Source: an uncultured Paracoccaceae bacterium (lineage in GTDB: Bacteria; Pseudomonadota; Alphaproteobacteria; Rhodobacterales; Rhodobacteraceae). From it: a DNA stretch of 64,000 bases. Below the pieces are notes generated by a model, which made no database searches, had not been told where the DNA came from, and saw only the letters and a program-made list of their open reading frames with translations. The DNA is taken from positions 310,001-374,000 of the forward strand of contig CATOSB010000001.1 in the NCBI GenBank assembly GCA_951812305.1, in the 5' to 3' direction. Shown piece after piece: positions 9,491 to 18,395 of this stretch. Both the position numbers and the translations under genes were made by a program. Positions within the stretch are counted from its first letter, which is position 1. Each line of letters opens with the position of its first letter.

Positions 9491-10572
9491 TGGCGGGAGA
9501 GCACACCCCGGCCACCGGGCTGACGCGGGTCTGGCGGCAGCTCATGTTCACCGCCCGGACCCGGGCCGAGGTCTGGCAGCTCATCGCTGACGTGCTGGAG
9601 GGCAGCGGCGAGGATCTGGGGCGCATGATGGAGGCGGTGGCCGAGGGCTACGCGCTCCAGGGACGCGGGACCATAGCCGCCGTGCTGATGGAAATCCGCG
9701 CCGGACTGGCCGAGGGGCGCATGGCCGGGCGTCTCGCTCCCTATTGCGGCACCGGGGAGCGCATTCTCTTCGATGGGCTGGGACGGCAGGCCCCCGGTGC
9801 GATATTCGGGGCCGCCGCACGGCTGCTGAGATGCCAGCTTGCCATGCGCCGCGCCATCGGCAACGCCATTGCACTCCCCATTGTGCTGCTCTTCGGCTTT
9901 CTGGGCCTTCTTCTCTTTTTCGGCCTCTCGCTTCTGCCCGCGCTCGCGGACGTGATCGTCTTCGACGACCTGCCGCCCTTCCAGGGCTGGATCGTGCGGG
10001 TCGCGCAGGGATTTGCCGCCAACCCTGCCGCGCTGGCCCTCTGGCTCGGCGGCGCCCTTGCCGGTCTCATCCTCCTGATGCGCTACTGGACCGGATTTGG
10101 ACGCACATGGGCGGACCGTATACCGCCGTTCTCGATCATGCGGCTCTCCGCCGGTGCGGGGTTTCTCTTTGCCGTGGTGGAATACGGACGTTCGGGCCAG
10201 GCGGTGACCACCGACCTTCTCGAGCGTATGGGCCGCGCAGCACCGCCTTATGCACGCTCGCGCATCCGGGCGCTGGCCCGCAATTACATCCCGGCGCGCG
10301 GCAATCTCGGCGCGGCCGGGCTTCTGGCCGGGCAGGGCTTTCCGTCGCTGGAACTGTCGGCTGTGCTCAGAACACTCTGGAACAAGCCCGGCGGCATCGG
10401 GTGCATCGGCGAGGTGCTCGAACGCTGGCTGGCCCGCATCGAGGAGACCATGCGCGCGCGCATGGCCGTCCTGAACGGCGTTTTGCTGACGCTGATCGCC
10501 GCCGCGCTCGTGGCGCTCATGTCCATCGCCCTGCCCATCGTCGAGCAGATCAACCAGGGGGCCGGCCTGTGA
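9490..10572 (+). CDS. pilR: PilR-like inner-membrane platform protein (GspF family)
   Basis: A 360-residue integral membrane protein with the GspF/PilC layout: an N-terminal soluble domain, a hydrophobic pair near residues 120-155 (AIALPIVLLFGFLGLLLFFG), a segment near 180, a second soluble repeat and a final C-terminal membrane helix (LLTLIAAALVALMSIALPIV). It forms the platform on which the PilQ-like ATPase acts. It overlaps the ATPase stop. About 110 bases without a gene separate it from the pilin. Confidence 0.85.
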   Translation: MAGEHTPATGLTRVWRQLMFTARTRAEVWQLIADVLEGSGEDLGRMMEAVAEGYALQGRGTIAAVLMEIRAGLAEGRMAGRLAPYCGTGERILFDGLGRQAPGAIFGAAARLLRCQLAMRRAIGNAIALPIVLLFGFLGLLLFFGLSLLPALADVIVFDDLPPFQGWIVRVAQGFAANPAALALWLGGALAGLILLMRYWTGFGRTWADRIPPFSIMRLSAGAGFLFAVVEYGRSGQAVTTDLLERMGRAAPPYARSRIRALARNYIPARGNLGAAGLLAGQGFPSLELSAVLRTLWNKPGGIGCIGEVLERWLARIEETMRARMAVLNGVLLTLIAAALVALMSIALPIVEQINQGAGL

Positions 10573-10681
10573 GAGATACCTCCATAATACCGGGCCCCTC
10601 GCAGGGCAGAGCGCGGGCATTCCGCGCGCGCCGACGCTTCCCGGGTGTTTCCTCCCCCCAATCCAGAAAGGACCTCCTCCC

Positions 10682-11308
10682 ATGACCGATATTACCTCTC
10701 CCCGGCCTCCTGAAGCCACCCTGTCCCGACGATCGCCAGGGCAGCGCGCGATCCCCCGCCGGACCCGGCGCGGGCTTGTCAACGTGGTTCTGACCCTGGC
10801 GATCACCGCCGTGGTGATCGTCGCCATCCTGGCGATGTACGGCGGGCTCGCCGCCTCGTTGCGCACCCAGATCGTGCAAACCCATCTGGCCACGGCGGAG
10901 GGCCGGATCCGGCAAATCTATACAAACCTGCCACAGTACGAGGACAAGCTGACATCTCTGCTCTTCAGCGCCATGCCCAGCAACGCCATCCAGGGGACCG
11001 GCGGGAGCCGCAAGATCGTCACCCCCTGGGGTGGGCAGATCTTTGCCGGCGGCGGAGACGTGCCTGATGAAGACGGCACCGGGAAAGTCTCGAACAACCT
11101 GTTCTACATCACCGTTCTGGATCTGCCCGAGGCGGCCTGCGAGAATCTGGCCCAGTCCTATCTGAACCGCTCCGATGTGGCTGCGGTCTATGTCAAGGGA
11201 GCGGGCGCTTTTGGTTCGAACCCCAGAGCAAGCACGACCGCCTCCGACATTCGGAGCGGCTGCGACGGGGGTGACAACGACAAGATCGCCATCGTGTTCC
11301 GTGGCTGA
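10682..11308 (+). CDS. pilS: PilS-like type IVb prepilin
   Basis: A 208-residue prepilin. A basic leader of about 36 residues ends in RRTRRG, followed by LVNVVLTLAITAVVIVAILA, the hydrophobic helix that drives pilus assembly. The prepilin peptidase would cut after the Gly. The C-terminal half has two Cys, as in disulfide-looped major pilins. Expression is set by a clear AAAGGACC ribosome site. The leader is long, as in type IVb rather than IVa pilins. The prepilin peptidase is encoded at 14,736. Confidence 0.78.
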   Translation: MTDITSPRPPEATLSRRSPGQRAIPRRTRRGLVNVVLTLAITAVVIVAILAMYGGLAASLRTQIVQTHLATAEGRIRQIYTNLPQYEDKLTSLLFSAMPSNAIQGTGGSRKIVTPWGGQIFAGGGDVPDEDGTGKVSNNLFYITVLDLPEAACENLAQSYLNRSDVAAVYVKGAGAFGSNPRASTTASDIRSGCDGGDNDKIAIVFRG

Positions 11309-12233
11309 GCGGATATCTCATATCCCGCGCCGGTCCCGCCGGGGGCTGGCGACGCTCTCGCTGGCACTTGCGGTGAGCGCAGTTTCGGGCACGCTCCTGC
11401 TCTTCTGGCAGATAAGCGAGGCGCGCGCGATGCGGGACGGTGAAGCCCGGCTGGTGGCCACTGCCGCAGAGGCGCTCGCCTACGCGCTGCATCATTGGCT
11501 GCATGAAGAAGGCGATGCTTCCGGCATTGTGCCACCTGCCTCCGGCAAGGCCCGGCCTCTCACGGACGAGGAAGCGGACGGCCTCGCCAACCACCCCGCC
11601 AGCGCGCGGGAGCTGACTGCGCCGCGCGGCTGGGAGATCACGGAGATGATTACGCTCCCGGAGGGGCAGGAAGGTGACCCGCTGCCGCACGGGATCGTGG
11701 TTATCAAGGCCCCGAAAGATGCGGCACTGCAGAATATCCGAGACCGGCAGATCGACCTGATCCGGATCGCGCTGGCCGCCGGAAGGCCGGACGAGGCTGC
11801 AAACCTCGTGAAGACGACACCGGAGATAAGCTTCGATCCCGACCATAACATCGCGATCTTCGCCTGGCTCTACGGGCGGATAGATCCGCGCTTTGTGCTG
11901 CGGTCGCGCCGCGCCGGGCATCCCCCGCCGCATATGCTCTTTGATCTCAAGATGGGCGGCAAGAATGTGACCGGTGTGGGCGCTCTCGAAGCCGCAGGCT
12001 CGGCGGCGCTGTCCGGCGAGACCCGTGCAGACGGGTCGCTCACGGTTGCCGGAACCGTCAACACGGGCCCCGGCACCGAAGCGGGTGCCGGATTGAGTGT
12101 CACCGGGCTCGCCCGGGCCGGGGATGTGGATGTGACCGGCGCATTGACTGTCAGGACCACCGCAGAACTGGAAAGGCTCACCGCAAAAGACCTCGAGGTC
12201 GAGGACAGCTTTAGATGTGGAGCCTGCCCATGA
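11301..12233 (+). CDS. PilV-like minor pilin/adhesin, first copy
   Basis: The GTG start overlaps the pilin stop and gives about 310 residues. The prepilin signature is RRSRRG followed by LATLSLALAVSAVSGTLLLF. The C-terminal third is made of short glycine-spaced beta repeats (GSLTVAGTVN, GDVDVTGALT), and it ends with FRCGACP, a CxxC motif. This fits PilV of R64, the tip adhesin that recognises recipients. The next gene encodes a related protein. No inverted shufflon-type repeats were seen. Confidence 0.65.
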   Translation: MAERISHIPRRSRRGLATLSLALAVSAVSGTLLLFWQISEARAMRDGEARLVATAAEALAYALHHWLHEEGDASGIVPPASGKARPLTDEEADGLANHPASARELTAPRGWEITEMITLPEGQEGDPLPHGIVVIKAPKDAALQNIRDRQIDLIRIALAAGRPDEAANLVKTTPEISFDPDHNIAIFAWLYGRIDPRFVLRSRRAGHPPPHMLFDLKMGGKNVTGVGALEAAGSAALSGETRADGSLTVAGTVNTGPGTEAGAGLSVTGLARAGDVDVTGALTVRTTAELERLTAKDLEVEDSFRCGACP

Positions 12234-13162
12234 AGGGGCATCAATCATATCCGCGCCGCGCCCGCCGGGGGCTGGGGCTGTTCGAGGCCCTGGTGGCCGT
12301 GGCGGTGTTCACGGTGACGGCCAGCCTGCTGGCGCAGACATTCACCGCCTGGACGGAGCGCAGGGCACTGACGGCGGAAGCCCGTGCGCTGGCCGATCTC
12401 GCAGATACCGGACGGCAATGGCTTGAGCGGAATACGGGAGGGGCGCCGGCAATCGGTCCTCCAAAAGAGGTGGCATACGCCGACCTCGAGAGCGGGCGGG
12501 CAGGAACGACGTACTTGCTGCCCAAACGCACCGCGCGCCGCCGCGAGATGACACTGTGGCTCTGGCGGGCCGGAAGCGGGCGCACCCTCGTACTGGCCCG
12601 CGCGCGGGATCCGGATGGCAGCGCACGGACACTGGTGCCGGGATCCGGGACCGGGGTGTCCGGGATTGGCACCATAGTGCCGGACGACCGAGGCGGCATC
12701 AGAATGGCCGGCCCGGATATCAGCGCGGATATAAACGCCATCAACCGCGATTACGCGCGGGCACATCCGCGCCTGCCTCTCTTTGCCCGGGAAGGCGATC
12801 TCTTCGTGGTTCGGAGTTTCTGGACCGGGCCGGGGTGTCAGGTCTACCTCGCCCGCGATGCCGATCTCTGCCGCGGTGACAACAAAATGGAGACCGATCT
12901 CAATCTCGGCGGGCACAATCTGACGGGGGTGCGAAATCTCAGGGTCACCGGCGCGGCCACTTTCGAAGGCAATGCCACTGTAGAGGGTGACCTGACAGTG
13001 AAAGGCGAGGTGACAACCCCTGACCTGACCGTCACGGGCGATCTCACCATCGAAGGCTCCATGGAGGTTGAGAAGACGCTGGCCGCAGAGGAGGGGTCCA
13101 TCGCAGGGGATCTCGTTGTCAGGGTTCTCAGGGCCCAGACCTGCACGGGATGTACCCCGTGA
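12230..13162 (+). CDS. PilV-like minor pilin/adhesin, second copy
   Basis: A 310-residue protein starting at an ATGA overlap. Prepilin motif RRARRG, then LGLFEALVAVAVFTVTASLL with the conserved Glu five residues into the mature helix. The C-terminal part carries hexapeptide-like beta repeats (ATVEGDLTVKGEVTTPDLTV, GDLTIEGSMEV) and ends in CTGCTP, a CxxC. It has the same overall build as the preceding protein, from which it is strongly diverged. It is likely a pilus tip protein. Confidence 0.65.
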   Translation: MKGHQSYPRRARRGLGLFEALVAVAVFTVTASLLAQTFTAWTERRALTAEARALADLADTGRQWLERNTGGAPAIGPPKEVAYADLESGRAGTTYLLPKRTARRREMTLWLWRAGSGRTLVLARARDPDGSARTLVPGSGTGVSGIGTIVPDDRGGIRMAGPDISADINAINRDYARAHPRLPLFAREGDLFVVRSFWTGPGCQVYLARDADLCRGDNKMETDLNLGGHNLTGVRNLRVTGAATFEGNATVEGDLTVKGEVTTPDLTVTGDLTIEGSMEVEKTLAAEEGSIAGDLVVRVLRAQTCTGCTP

Positions 13163-13560
13163 TCCGCCGCGCGCCATATCCTCTCGTGCTCTGGGCCGTC
13201 CTGGCCGGATCCGGTCTGGCCCAGGATGCACCACCCGACCCCGGTGTCCCGACGGAGACATCCCGGACGACAGAGGATGCGACGGATAAGGGCAACGATC
13301 TGCGCGCCGCGCTCGCCGCTGAAATCGCCCGGCTCGAACGCGATATTGCCACACTGGACGAGCTGATCGCCTGGCAGGCCCGCATGTCTGCGGCCGCCGC
13401 GCGCGATCCCGGCGCCACGCTGCGCCAGCGCAGGCCGATGTCGCAATGCCTGGCCTCGCCGCTCGCCCCCGTCTGCCATCACCTCACCGCGCTCTTTGCG
13501 CCGGACACTGAACCGGCCCGGACAGACGCGCCCGCTGAACCGGAAGGGGGGATGGAATGA
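13159..13560 (+). CDS. small exported protein, possible pilus accessory
   Basis: The GTG start overlaps the previous stop (GTGA); an ATG at 13,150 is the alternative. It encodes about 133 residues: a signal peptide (YPLVLWAVLAGSGLAQ), an alpha-helical segment (LRAALAAEIARLERDIATLD) and a C-terminal Cys pair (QCLASPLAPVC). I do not recognise a family. Its place at the end of the pilin group suggests a periplasmic accessory. Confidence 0.5.
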   Translation: MIRRAPYPLVLWAVLAGSGLAQDAPPDPGVPTETSRTTEDATDKGNDLRAALAAEIARLERDIATLDELIAWQARMSAAAARDPGATLRQRRPMSQCLASPLAPVCHHLTALFAPDTEPARTDAPAEPEGGME

Positions 13561-13590
13561 CAGATCATCCCGCAACCTTCCCCGGCCTCG

Positions 13591-13617
13591 TTGACCATAT
13601 CGGTTCCTCTGTATTGT
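13591..13617 (+). promoter_or_regulatory. possible promoter before TSCPD gene
   Basis: TTGACC (13,591) and TATTGT (13,612) with a 15-bp spacer lie in a short AT-richer stretch upstream of the next gene. The spacer is shorter than the best 17 bp, so the call is weak. Confidence 0.3.
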
Positions 13618-13698
13618 GTTTGCAACTTCAATATGGGGAAAAGTGGGGCGTTCCGCAAACGCGGGGCGTCCTGCCACATAGTCACGCGGGGGCCGGCC

Positions 13699-14151
13699 AT
13701 GGCTGATGATTTTCCCCGCAAAAAGGCGTCCACCCGCATCCCCCTGCCACCGCGCCGCCCGAGTGAGACGCGCAAGCTCGACTGGGCGGGCCAGAGCGTC
13801 TTTATCACCATCGGCTACGGGGCGGATCACCTGACGCCCTGCGAGATCTTTTATAACAGCGGCTATCGCTCGGGCTCGGATATGGCAGCGCTGGTCTCCG
13901 ACCTCTGCATCGCGCTGTCGGTCATGCTCCAGCACGAGGGTGTGACCTCTGGCAGCCTGCGCAAGTCCATGAGCCAGGCCTTCGACCTCAGAACCGGGAG
14001 GGTAATGCCCGCCTCCATTCTCGGCCTCTTGCTCGACGAGATTTCAAAACCACCGGATTGGGCCGAGACCCTCGAGCAGCGGATGCGGGACGGCGCGCCG
14101 CAACTCGACATCTTCGCAGAGCAGCCGGACGGCAGGGAGGACAAATCATGA
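13699..14151 (+). CDS. TSCPD-domain protein
   Basis: A 150-residue protein whose core (VFITIGYGADHLTPCEIFYN, then GSDMAALVSDLCIALSVMLQ and GVTSGSLRKSM) resembles the TSCPD domain at the C-terminus of class II ribonucleotide reductases, here as a stand-alone protein. It is preceded by an intergenic region with a possible promoter, so it may start a new transcription unit. A role in nucleotide metabolism or as a regulator during transfer is inference. Confidence 0.6.
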   Translation: MADDFPRKKASTRIPLPPRRPSETRKLDWAGQSVFITIGYGADHLTPCEIFYNSGYRSGSDMAALVSDLCIALSVMLQHEGVTSGSLRKSMSQAFDLRTGRVMPASILGLLLDEISKPPDWAETLEQRMRDGAPQLDIFAEQPDGREDKS

Positions 14152-14375
14152 CAGGGCATCTATCTCCCCGCCCCGCCGCAAGAGGCAGACGCGGACCAGG
14201 TGTGATTCCCGGTGCGGTTTCCGGCGCGACTTACAGGCGACACTCCGGGGGCGGAGATGTGGATCCCTCGCCCCCCGGAGCGGCGGGCCGTCCAGCCCAT
14301 CCTCCCTGGTATCTCCGGGCGGCCCGCCATCTGAGTGTAGCACAGCCCGCACCCGGGGGGAGGGTGTGCGCATGA
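14148..14375 (+). CDS. small hypothetical protein, uncertain
   Basis: A 75-residue frame starting at an ATGA overlap and ending in an ATGA overlap with the next gene. The composition is rich in Pro, Arg and Gly without recognisable structure. The two overlaps argue for translation; the composition argues against it. Confidence 0.3.
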   Translation: MTGHLSPRPAARGRRGPGVIPGAVSGATYRRHSGGGDVDPSPPGAAGRPAHPPWYLRAARHLSVAQPAPGGRVCA

Positions 14376-14749
14376 CGACCCGGGTCACACCGTCCCCTTC
14401 ACGCCCGCATATCGACCCGCTGGGCTGCCGCGATCTCTGGCGCTCGGTCCTGCTGACGGCGGTGCGCGATCTCTGTTCCGGCCCGGCCCAGTGGCGGGAA
14501 CGGCAGGCGGCCGAGCTTTGGGTCGGTGCATATCCGCGGCGGGCGTTCCGCGAGGTCTGCGATCTGGCCGAGATCGATCCGTTCCGGGTTCACAGGGTTC
14601 TCAGGGCGCTGCGGGCGCTGGCCCCGGAGGACCAGAACGCCCTCTTCAGCCTCGAGGCGCGCGCAGGTCCGCAGATATGGACCGGCCGGCGGCGGGACAG
14701 GGCAGAAGTCCGGGCAAGCGTACAGGGGGACAGCTATGGCGCTTTTTGA
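14372..14749 (+). CDS. hypothetical protein before prepilin peptidase
   Basis: A 125-residue cytoplasmic protein containing QAAELWVGAYPRRAFREVCD and VHRVLRALRALAPEDQ, mostly helical and possibly DNA-binding. It overlaps the start of the prepilin peptidase gene by 14 bases and begins at an ATGA overlap. The family was not recognised. Confidence 0.45.
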   Translation: MTTRVTPSPSRPHIDPLGCRDLWRSVLLTAVRDLCSGPAQWRERQAAELWVGAYPRRAFREVCDLAEIDPFRVHRVLRALRALAPEDQNALFSLEARAGPQIWTGRRRDRAEVRASVQGDSYGAF

Positions 14750-15350
14750 CATCCCATGGTTCGCCGTACCGCCTGCCGTCGCCGCGCTCTGCGCTATGGC
14801 GATGGTCGCCCGCATCGACTGCCAGCGTTTCGAGATCGACCCCCTGTGGCTCGGGATACTGACGCTCTCCGGGACGGGCGCGATCCTGCTTGCGGAGGGC
14901 GCGCGCGCATTCCCTGGCAGTCTGGCCGCCGCCGCGCTGGCGGGCGGCGTGACCGTCTTTGTCCGGTATCTCCGGCCCGGACGCATCGGGCAGGGCGATA
15001 TTGGGCTCCTGGCCGTGATGGGCCTGCTTGCGGGGCCGCACTTCCTGCCGCTCGTGCTGGGGCTGTTTCTCATCTTCGCGCTCCTGACCTCCGCCGCCTG
15101 GTCCCGCGCCCGCGGCAAGCGGCTCTTCCGCTCGATGATCCCTGCGGCACTCCCGGCCATGGCCGCGCTGGCACCGGTGTTTCTCTGGCGCATCGCCACC
15201 GGGGTCTGGCCGGCGCTTTCGGCGCAGGGCCGGGCACCAGACCTGCTTTCCGCCGAAACCCTCGTGCTCGTGGTCTCTCTCGCCCTTGGCCTCTTTACGG
15301 CAGGGGTCTGGACCGGTTGGACAGCCTGCCAACGGAGGGCCACGCAATGA
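14736..15350 (+). CDS. pilU: PilU-like prepilin peptidase (A24 family)
   Basis: A polytopic membrane protein of 204 residues. The two catalytic Asp sites of A24 aspartic prepilin peptidases are visible: ARIDCQRFEI near residue 25 and the GxGD motif as IGQGDIGLLAVMG near residue 90. It lacks the N-terminal cytoplasmic methylase domain, as R64 PilU does. It would cleave the PilS-like and PilV-like leaders encoded upstream. Confidence 0.8.
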   Translation: MALFDIPWFAVPPAVAALCAMAMVARIDCQRFEIDPLWLGILTLSGTGAILLAEGARAFPGSLAAAALAGGVTVFVRYLRPGRIGQGDIGLLAVMGLLAGPHFLPLVLGLFLIFALLTSAAWSRARGKRLFRSMIPAALPAMAALAPVFLWRIATGVWPALSAQGRAPDLLSAETLVLVVSLALGLFTAGVWTGWTACQRRATQ

Positions 15351-15673
15351 CAGGGTTTCTCGAACGCGAACACGGCAACCTCGTGGGCCGCGATCCCCGC
15401 GAGATCACCACCGGAGAATGGCTTGCCTCGGACCTGCCGCTCGATGTCGGCCTTCGGGCCATCCGGGCCAAATGTCTCGACTGCGCCGTGACGGCCAGGG
15501 CGGTGCGGCCCTGCGTGCTCACCACCTGCCCGCTCTGGCCGCTGCGCATGGGAACGAAGCCAAAGGGTTTCCGTGAAGCGCGCGCGCAGCGGGATGCAGC
15601 CCGCGAACGGCAGCCGCAACCGCCCCATCTGCGCAAGGCGCAGGCCGGGCAAGAGAAGGAAACAGACCGATGA
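15347..15673 (+). CDS. small cysteine-rich protein
   Basis: A 108-residue protein starting at an ATGA overlap. The core has KCLDC, then RPCVLTTCPLWPLRMGTKP, a four-Cys set likely to bind zinc. A basic tail follows. Similar small zinc proteins occur on plasmids and phages; the function is unknown. Confidence 0.5.
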   Translation: MTGFLEREHGNLVGRDPREITTGEWLASDLPLDVGLRAIRAKCLDCAVTARAVRPCVLTTCPLWPLRMGTKPKGFREARAQRDAARERQPQPPHLRKAQAGQEKETDR

Positions 15674-15927
15674 CCCACTACACCGTGACCGTGCCGATCA
15701 AGGGCAAGGACGAGCGCACCCATTACCGCCGGGTGGGGGCGATGTTTGAGAACCACAACCGCAACACCGGCGAGGTCTACTACAGCATCAAACTCGACTT
15801 CCCCGTGGGGGCCACCGAGATGCTGGCGTTTCCGCCACGGGCCGAAGGCGGCGAAGCGCCGGAGCCCGAGGCGGGCGGGGAACAGGGGGCCGAGGACGCG
15901 CCGACCGGCGGAGGGGAGGACGGATGA
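15670..15927 (+). CDS. small hypothetical protein
   Basis: An 85-residue protein with an ordered beta-rich N-terminus (RTHYRRVGAMFENHN, EVYYSIKLDFPVGATEMLAF) that resembles small plasmid proteins of the DUF736 kind. The tail is acidic and disordered. It begins in an ATGA overlap with the preceding gene. Confidence 0.5.
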   Translation: MTHYTVTVPIKGKDERTHYRRVGAMFENHNRNTGEVYYSIKLDFPVGATEMLAFPPRAEGGEAPEPEAGGEQGAEDAPTGGGEDG

Positions 15928-15963
15928 TGTCCCAAAATACCAGATCGAGAAAGGATCGGGACC

Positions 15964-16158
15964 ATGTCATCGGAAATACAGAACAAGCGCCTGACGCCGC
16001 TGTGGCCTCTGGTCATGGTTTTCTTCTTGCTCTTTCTCGCAACATCGGTCCTTGGGGTGTCATTATTCAGACTGACGCTCAATTCCATCGTCTGCGGCGA
16101 CGCCCTCACCTTTCCCGGAACCGAAGCCTGTCCCCGAAAGAACAGGGCCGAACCATGA
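15964..16158 (+). CDS. small single-pass membrane protein
   Basis: A 64-residue protein with one strong membrane segment (LWPLVMVFFLLFLATSVLGV) and a short Cys-containing outer part. The ATG at 15,964 is preceded by GGATCGGG. Function unknown. Confidence 0.4.
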   Translation: MSSEIQNKRLTPLWPLVMVFFLLFLATSVLGVSLFRLTLNSIVCGDALTFPGTEACPRKNRAEP

Positions 16159-16723
16159 ACCCGGGGAGGGCGGCTCCTATGAAACGGCCCGCGGCCCGCC
16201 GGTCCGGCTTTCGGGCCATCTCCGGCCGCCGGACAGGGGTCGCGTGAACCATGAGACTGTCATCGCAACATACTGATATTGTGATGTTTCTTAACATAAT
16301 CTACCTTATGGGGCAAAACTATTGACCTATAAACAGCCCCCGAAGGACACCGCCCATGCACAACCCTGATCTACCCCCACGTCCCCGCAGACTGGCTTCT
16401 GCGATGACCCGGCTGCCCGCAAAACGCCGCGATCTGGCGCTGATCGGCATGGTCCTGGTGTGCTGGTCATTCCCAACCGGCGCGGTCGCCCATACCGGGG
16501 GAGTGAACGCACAGGGCTGTCACGCAGGGTCACAGCCCTACCATTGCCACAGAGCGCAAGGGGATTCCCGGACGTCCGCTCCGCCCGAAACCTCTGGCCT
16601 CACCGGCACGGCTTCGGTGATCGATGGTGACACGCTGGCGATCCATGGGCACCGCATCCGGCTGCACGGGATCGATGCGCCGGAAAGCGGCCAGATCTGC
16701 GAGGATGCGGGAGGCCGGTCTTA

Positions 16724-17892
16724 TACCAAGGGTTATTCAATCTGACCGACTTTCGCCCAGTTGCGGCTTGCGATGGATGTGATGGTTTGCGGTCTTGCGA
16801 TGAGGTTGTTCCAGGCCTCGCACCCCGCGTCGAGAATCGCGTCATATGTGTCGAACGTCCGGTTTGCGAGCCATGTCTGGCGGAGATATTGCCAAATGTT
16901 TTCGGTTGGATTCAGCTCTGGTGATTTGGGCGGCAGAAACATGAGCGACAGGTTTTGCGGGATTTCCAGAGCGGATGTCGTGTGCCAGCCGGCTTGGTCC
17001 ATGAGGATGACGGCGTGGGCGCCATCGGAGACAATTTTGCTGATTTCTTCCAGGTGGCGCTGCATCGCATAGGTGTCGGCTGCTGGCATCATGATCGCCG
17101 CGCCGGTGCCGCGTTCGGGGCAGATGGCGCCAAAAAGATACGCATTTTGGTAACGCTGATCGGCGGGCTGGCGGGGCCGTGTGCCCTTGCGTGCCCACTG
17201 GCGGACGCGGGTGTTCTTCTGACCGAGACGCATCTCGTCCTGGAACCAGATTTCGACGGGTTTGTCCGGCGGCACCCCCTGAAGCGTCTCCTTCAGATTG
17301 TCGCCGAAGTTTTTTTGAAATCCTCAATGACCTGCACGTCCTGCCCCGGGTGCTGAGGGCGTGCGCTGATGTGGGAAAAGCCCAGATTGTGCAGAATCTG
17401 CCCCACATGGCGCTCGTGATAGTCGACGCCAAAACGCGCCTTGATCACATTCTTCAAATCGACCCGCCGCCAGCGGACGACACCGTCCTTTTCAGGATCA
17501 GGACCGGTCTCGACAAGAGCCGCCAGTTCATCCAGTTGCGCATTGTCAAGGCGGGATCGCGAGCCTCCTCGCTGCCGATCCAGCAGCCCCGCTGGACCAT
17601 CAGCGTTGAAACGGAGCACCCAGTCCCTGAGCGTTTGCCGGTCCATCCCGCCAATGCGGGCCGCAGCCCCACGCGACATGCCATCGGCGATAGCGGCAAG
17701 CGACAAAAGCCGTCGGCTCTGCCGGGCATCAGAACTCTCTGCGGCAAGCTTGCGCAGATCATTGGCGGTAAAATCGGCTCGCATCGGTATCCTGGCTGGC
17801 ATCGGTGGTCTCCTTTGCCAATCTTGAATCACCTCAGCACCTCAGGCGGTACCCAAAATCCATAGCTGAGTCATTTTGAAGCACCCTTGGTA
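16724..17892 (-). mobile_element. IS630-type element, 1,169-bp copy 1
   Basis: The ends read TACCAAGGGT and ACCCTTGGTA, flanked by TTA at 16,721-16,723 and 17,893-17,895 (TA-containing target duplication). Apart from orientation it matches the two tandem copies at 58,778 and 59,950 wherever I compared them. It interrupts the thermonuclease-like gene. Confidence 0.9.
16733..17802 (-). CDS. IS630-family transposase (copy 1), -1 frameshift
   Basis: Frame A (17,802-17,293) encodes a helix-turn-helix half (AAARIGGMDRQTLRDWVLRF). Frame B (to 16,733) encodes the DDE half with IWFQDEMRLG, ILMDQAGWHT and ELNPTENIWQYL. The frames join at a seven-A run by -1 slippage, giving FKKNFGDNLKE. The start ATG at 17,802 has AAAGGAG before it. 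Confidence 0.88.
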
Positions 17893-18174
17893 TTATCGCT
17901 GTGGCCAGGTGGCCGCGCTGGCGCTTGCCGACCGGATCGGGCGGAGACCTGTGACCTGCATCGCGCAGGACACGGATCGCTACGGGCGGCGGATCGCGGT
18001 CTGCGAACAAGGCGACGTTGATCTGAATGCCTGGATGGTGGCCGGGGGCCATGCCCTGGCCTATCGCCGCTACAGTCGGGATTACGTTGGCGAAGAAGCC
18101 GCCGCGCGCGACGCCGGACGCGGGCTCTGGCAGGGCCGGTTCGTGGCCCCCTGGGACTGGCGGAGGGGCGCAAG

Positions 18175-18372
18175 ATGACGGCCCCCGCAACACCCCCGCC
18201 CAAAACCGCGCGCATCCGGCTGGCGCTGACCGGCCGGATCGTGGGCGGCATCGTTGCCGAACGTCACGCCGGTGGCGAGGTGACAATCCTCTGGGGCGGT
18301 CTCCGCAGGCGGGGAAAGGCGATTTCGTTGGAAAAGATGCTGGTGATCGAGGCCGGGGAGGAGAGCCAATGA
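18175..18372 (+). CDS. small hypothetical protein
   Basis: A 65-residue protein starting in an ATGA overlap with the nuclease stop. The core VGGIVAERHAGGEVTILWGG is beta-rich. It is probably cotranscribed with the former nuclease gene. No family recognised. Confidence 0.45.
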   Translation: MTAPATPPPKTARIRLALTGRIVGGIVAERHAGGEVTILWGGLRRRGKAISLEKMLVIEAGEESQ

Positions 18373-18395
18373 GCGCGGCCCTCACATATGGCGCG

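Larger units (their letters stand above)
16356..18178 (+). pseudogene. secreted thermonuclease-like gene split by IS630
   Basis: The N-terminal part (16,356-16,723) has a membrane or signal segment, a GCHAGSQPYHCHR motif and the start of a staphylococcal-nuclease fold (ASVIDGDTLAIHGHRIRLHG, IDAPE). The C-terminal part (17,894-18,178) holds the rest (VTCIAQDTDRYGRRIAVCEQ, LAYRRYS, ARDAGRGLWQG). Removing the 1,169-bp element and one TTA restores one frame (GGRSYRCGQVAAL). The catalytic pieces are now on separate sides, so the gene is inactive as it stands. Such nucleases often lie in conjugative elements. Confidence 0.85.

Noticed and set aside
11301..13162. Shufflon (site-specific inversion system) at the PilV-like genes
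   Set aside because: No recombinase gene and no repeated inversion sites were seen between or inside the two genes; the 3' parts are both in forward frame.
15924..16082. Frame starting at 15,924 as an alternative to the membrane protein at 15,964
   Set aside because: It lacks hydrophobic or domain character and overlaps the better-supported membrane protein frame.
16261..16330. AT-rich stretch before the nuclease gene as a defined promoter
   Set aside because: TTGTGA and several TA-rich hexamers occur but no pair has suitable spacing with good match, so no promoter is called.
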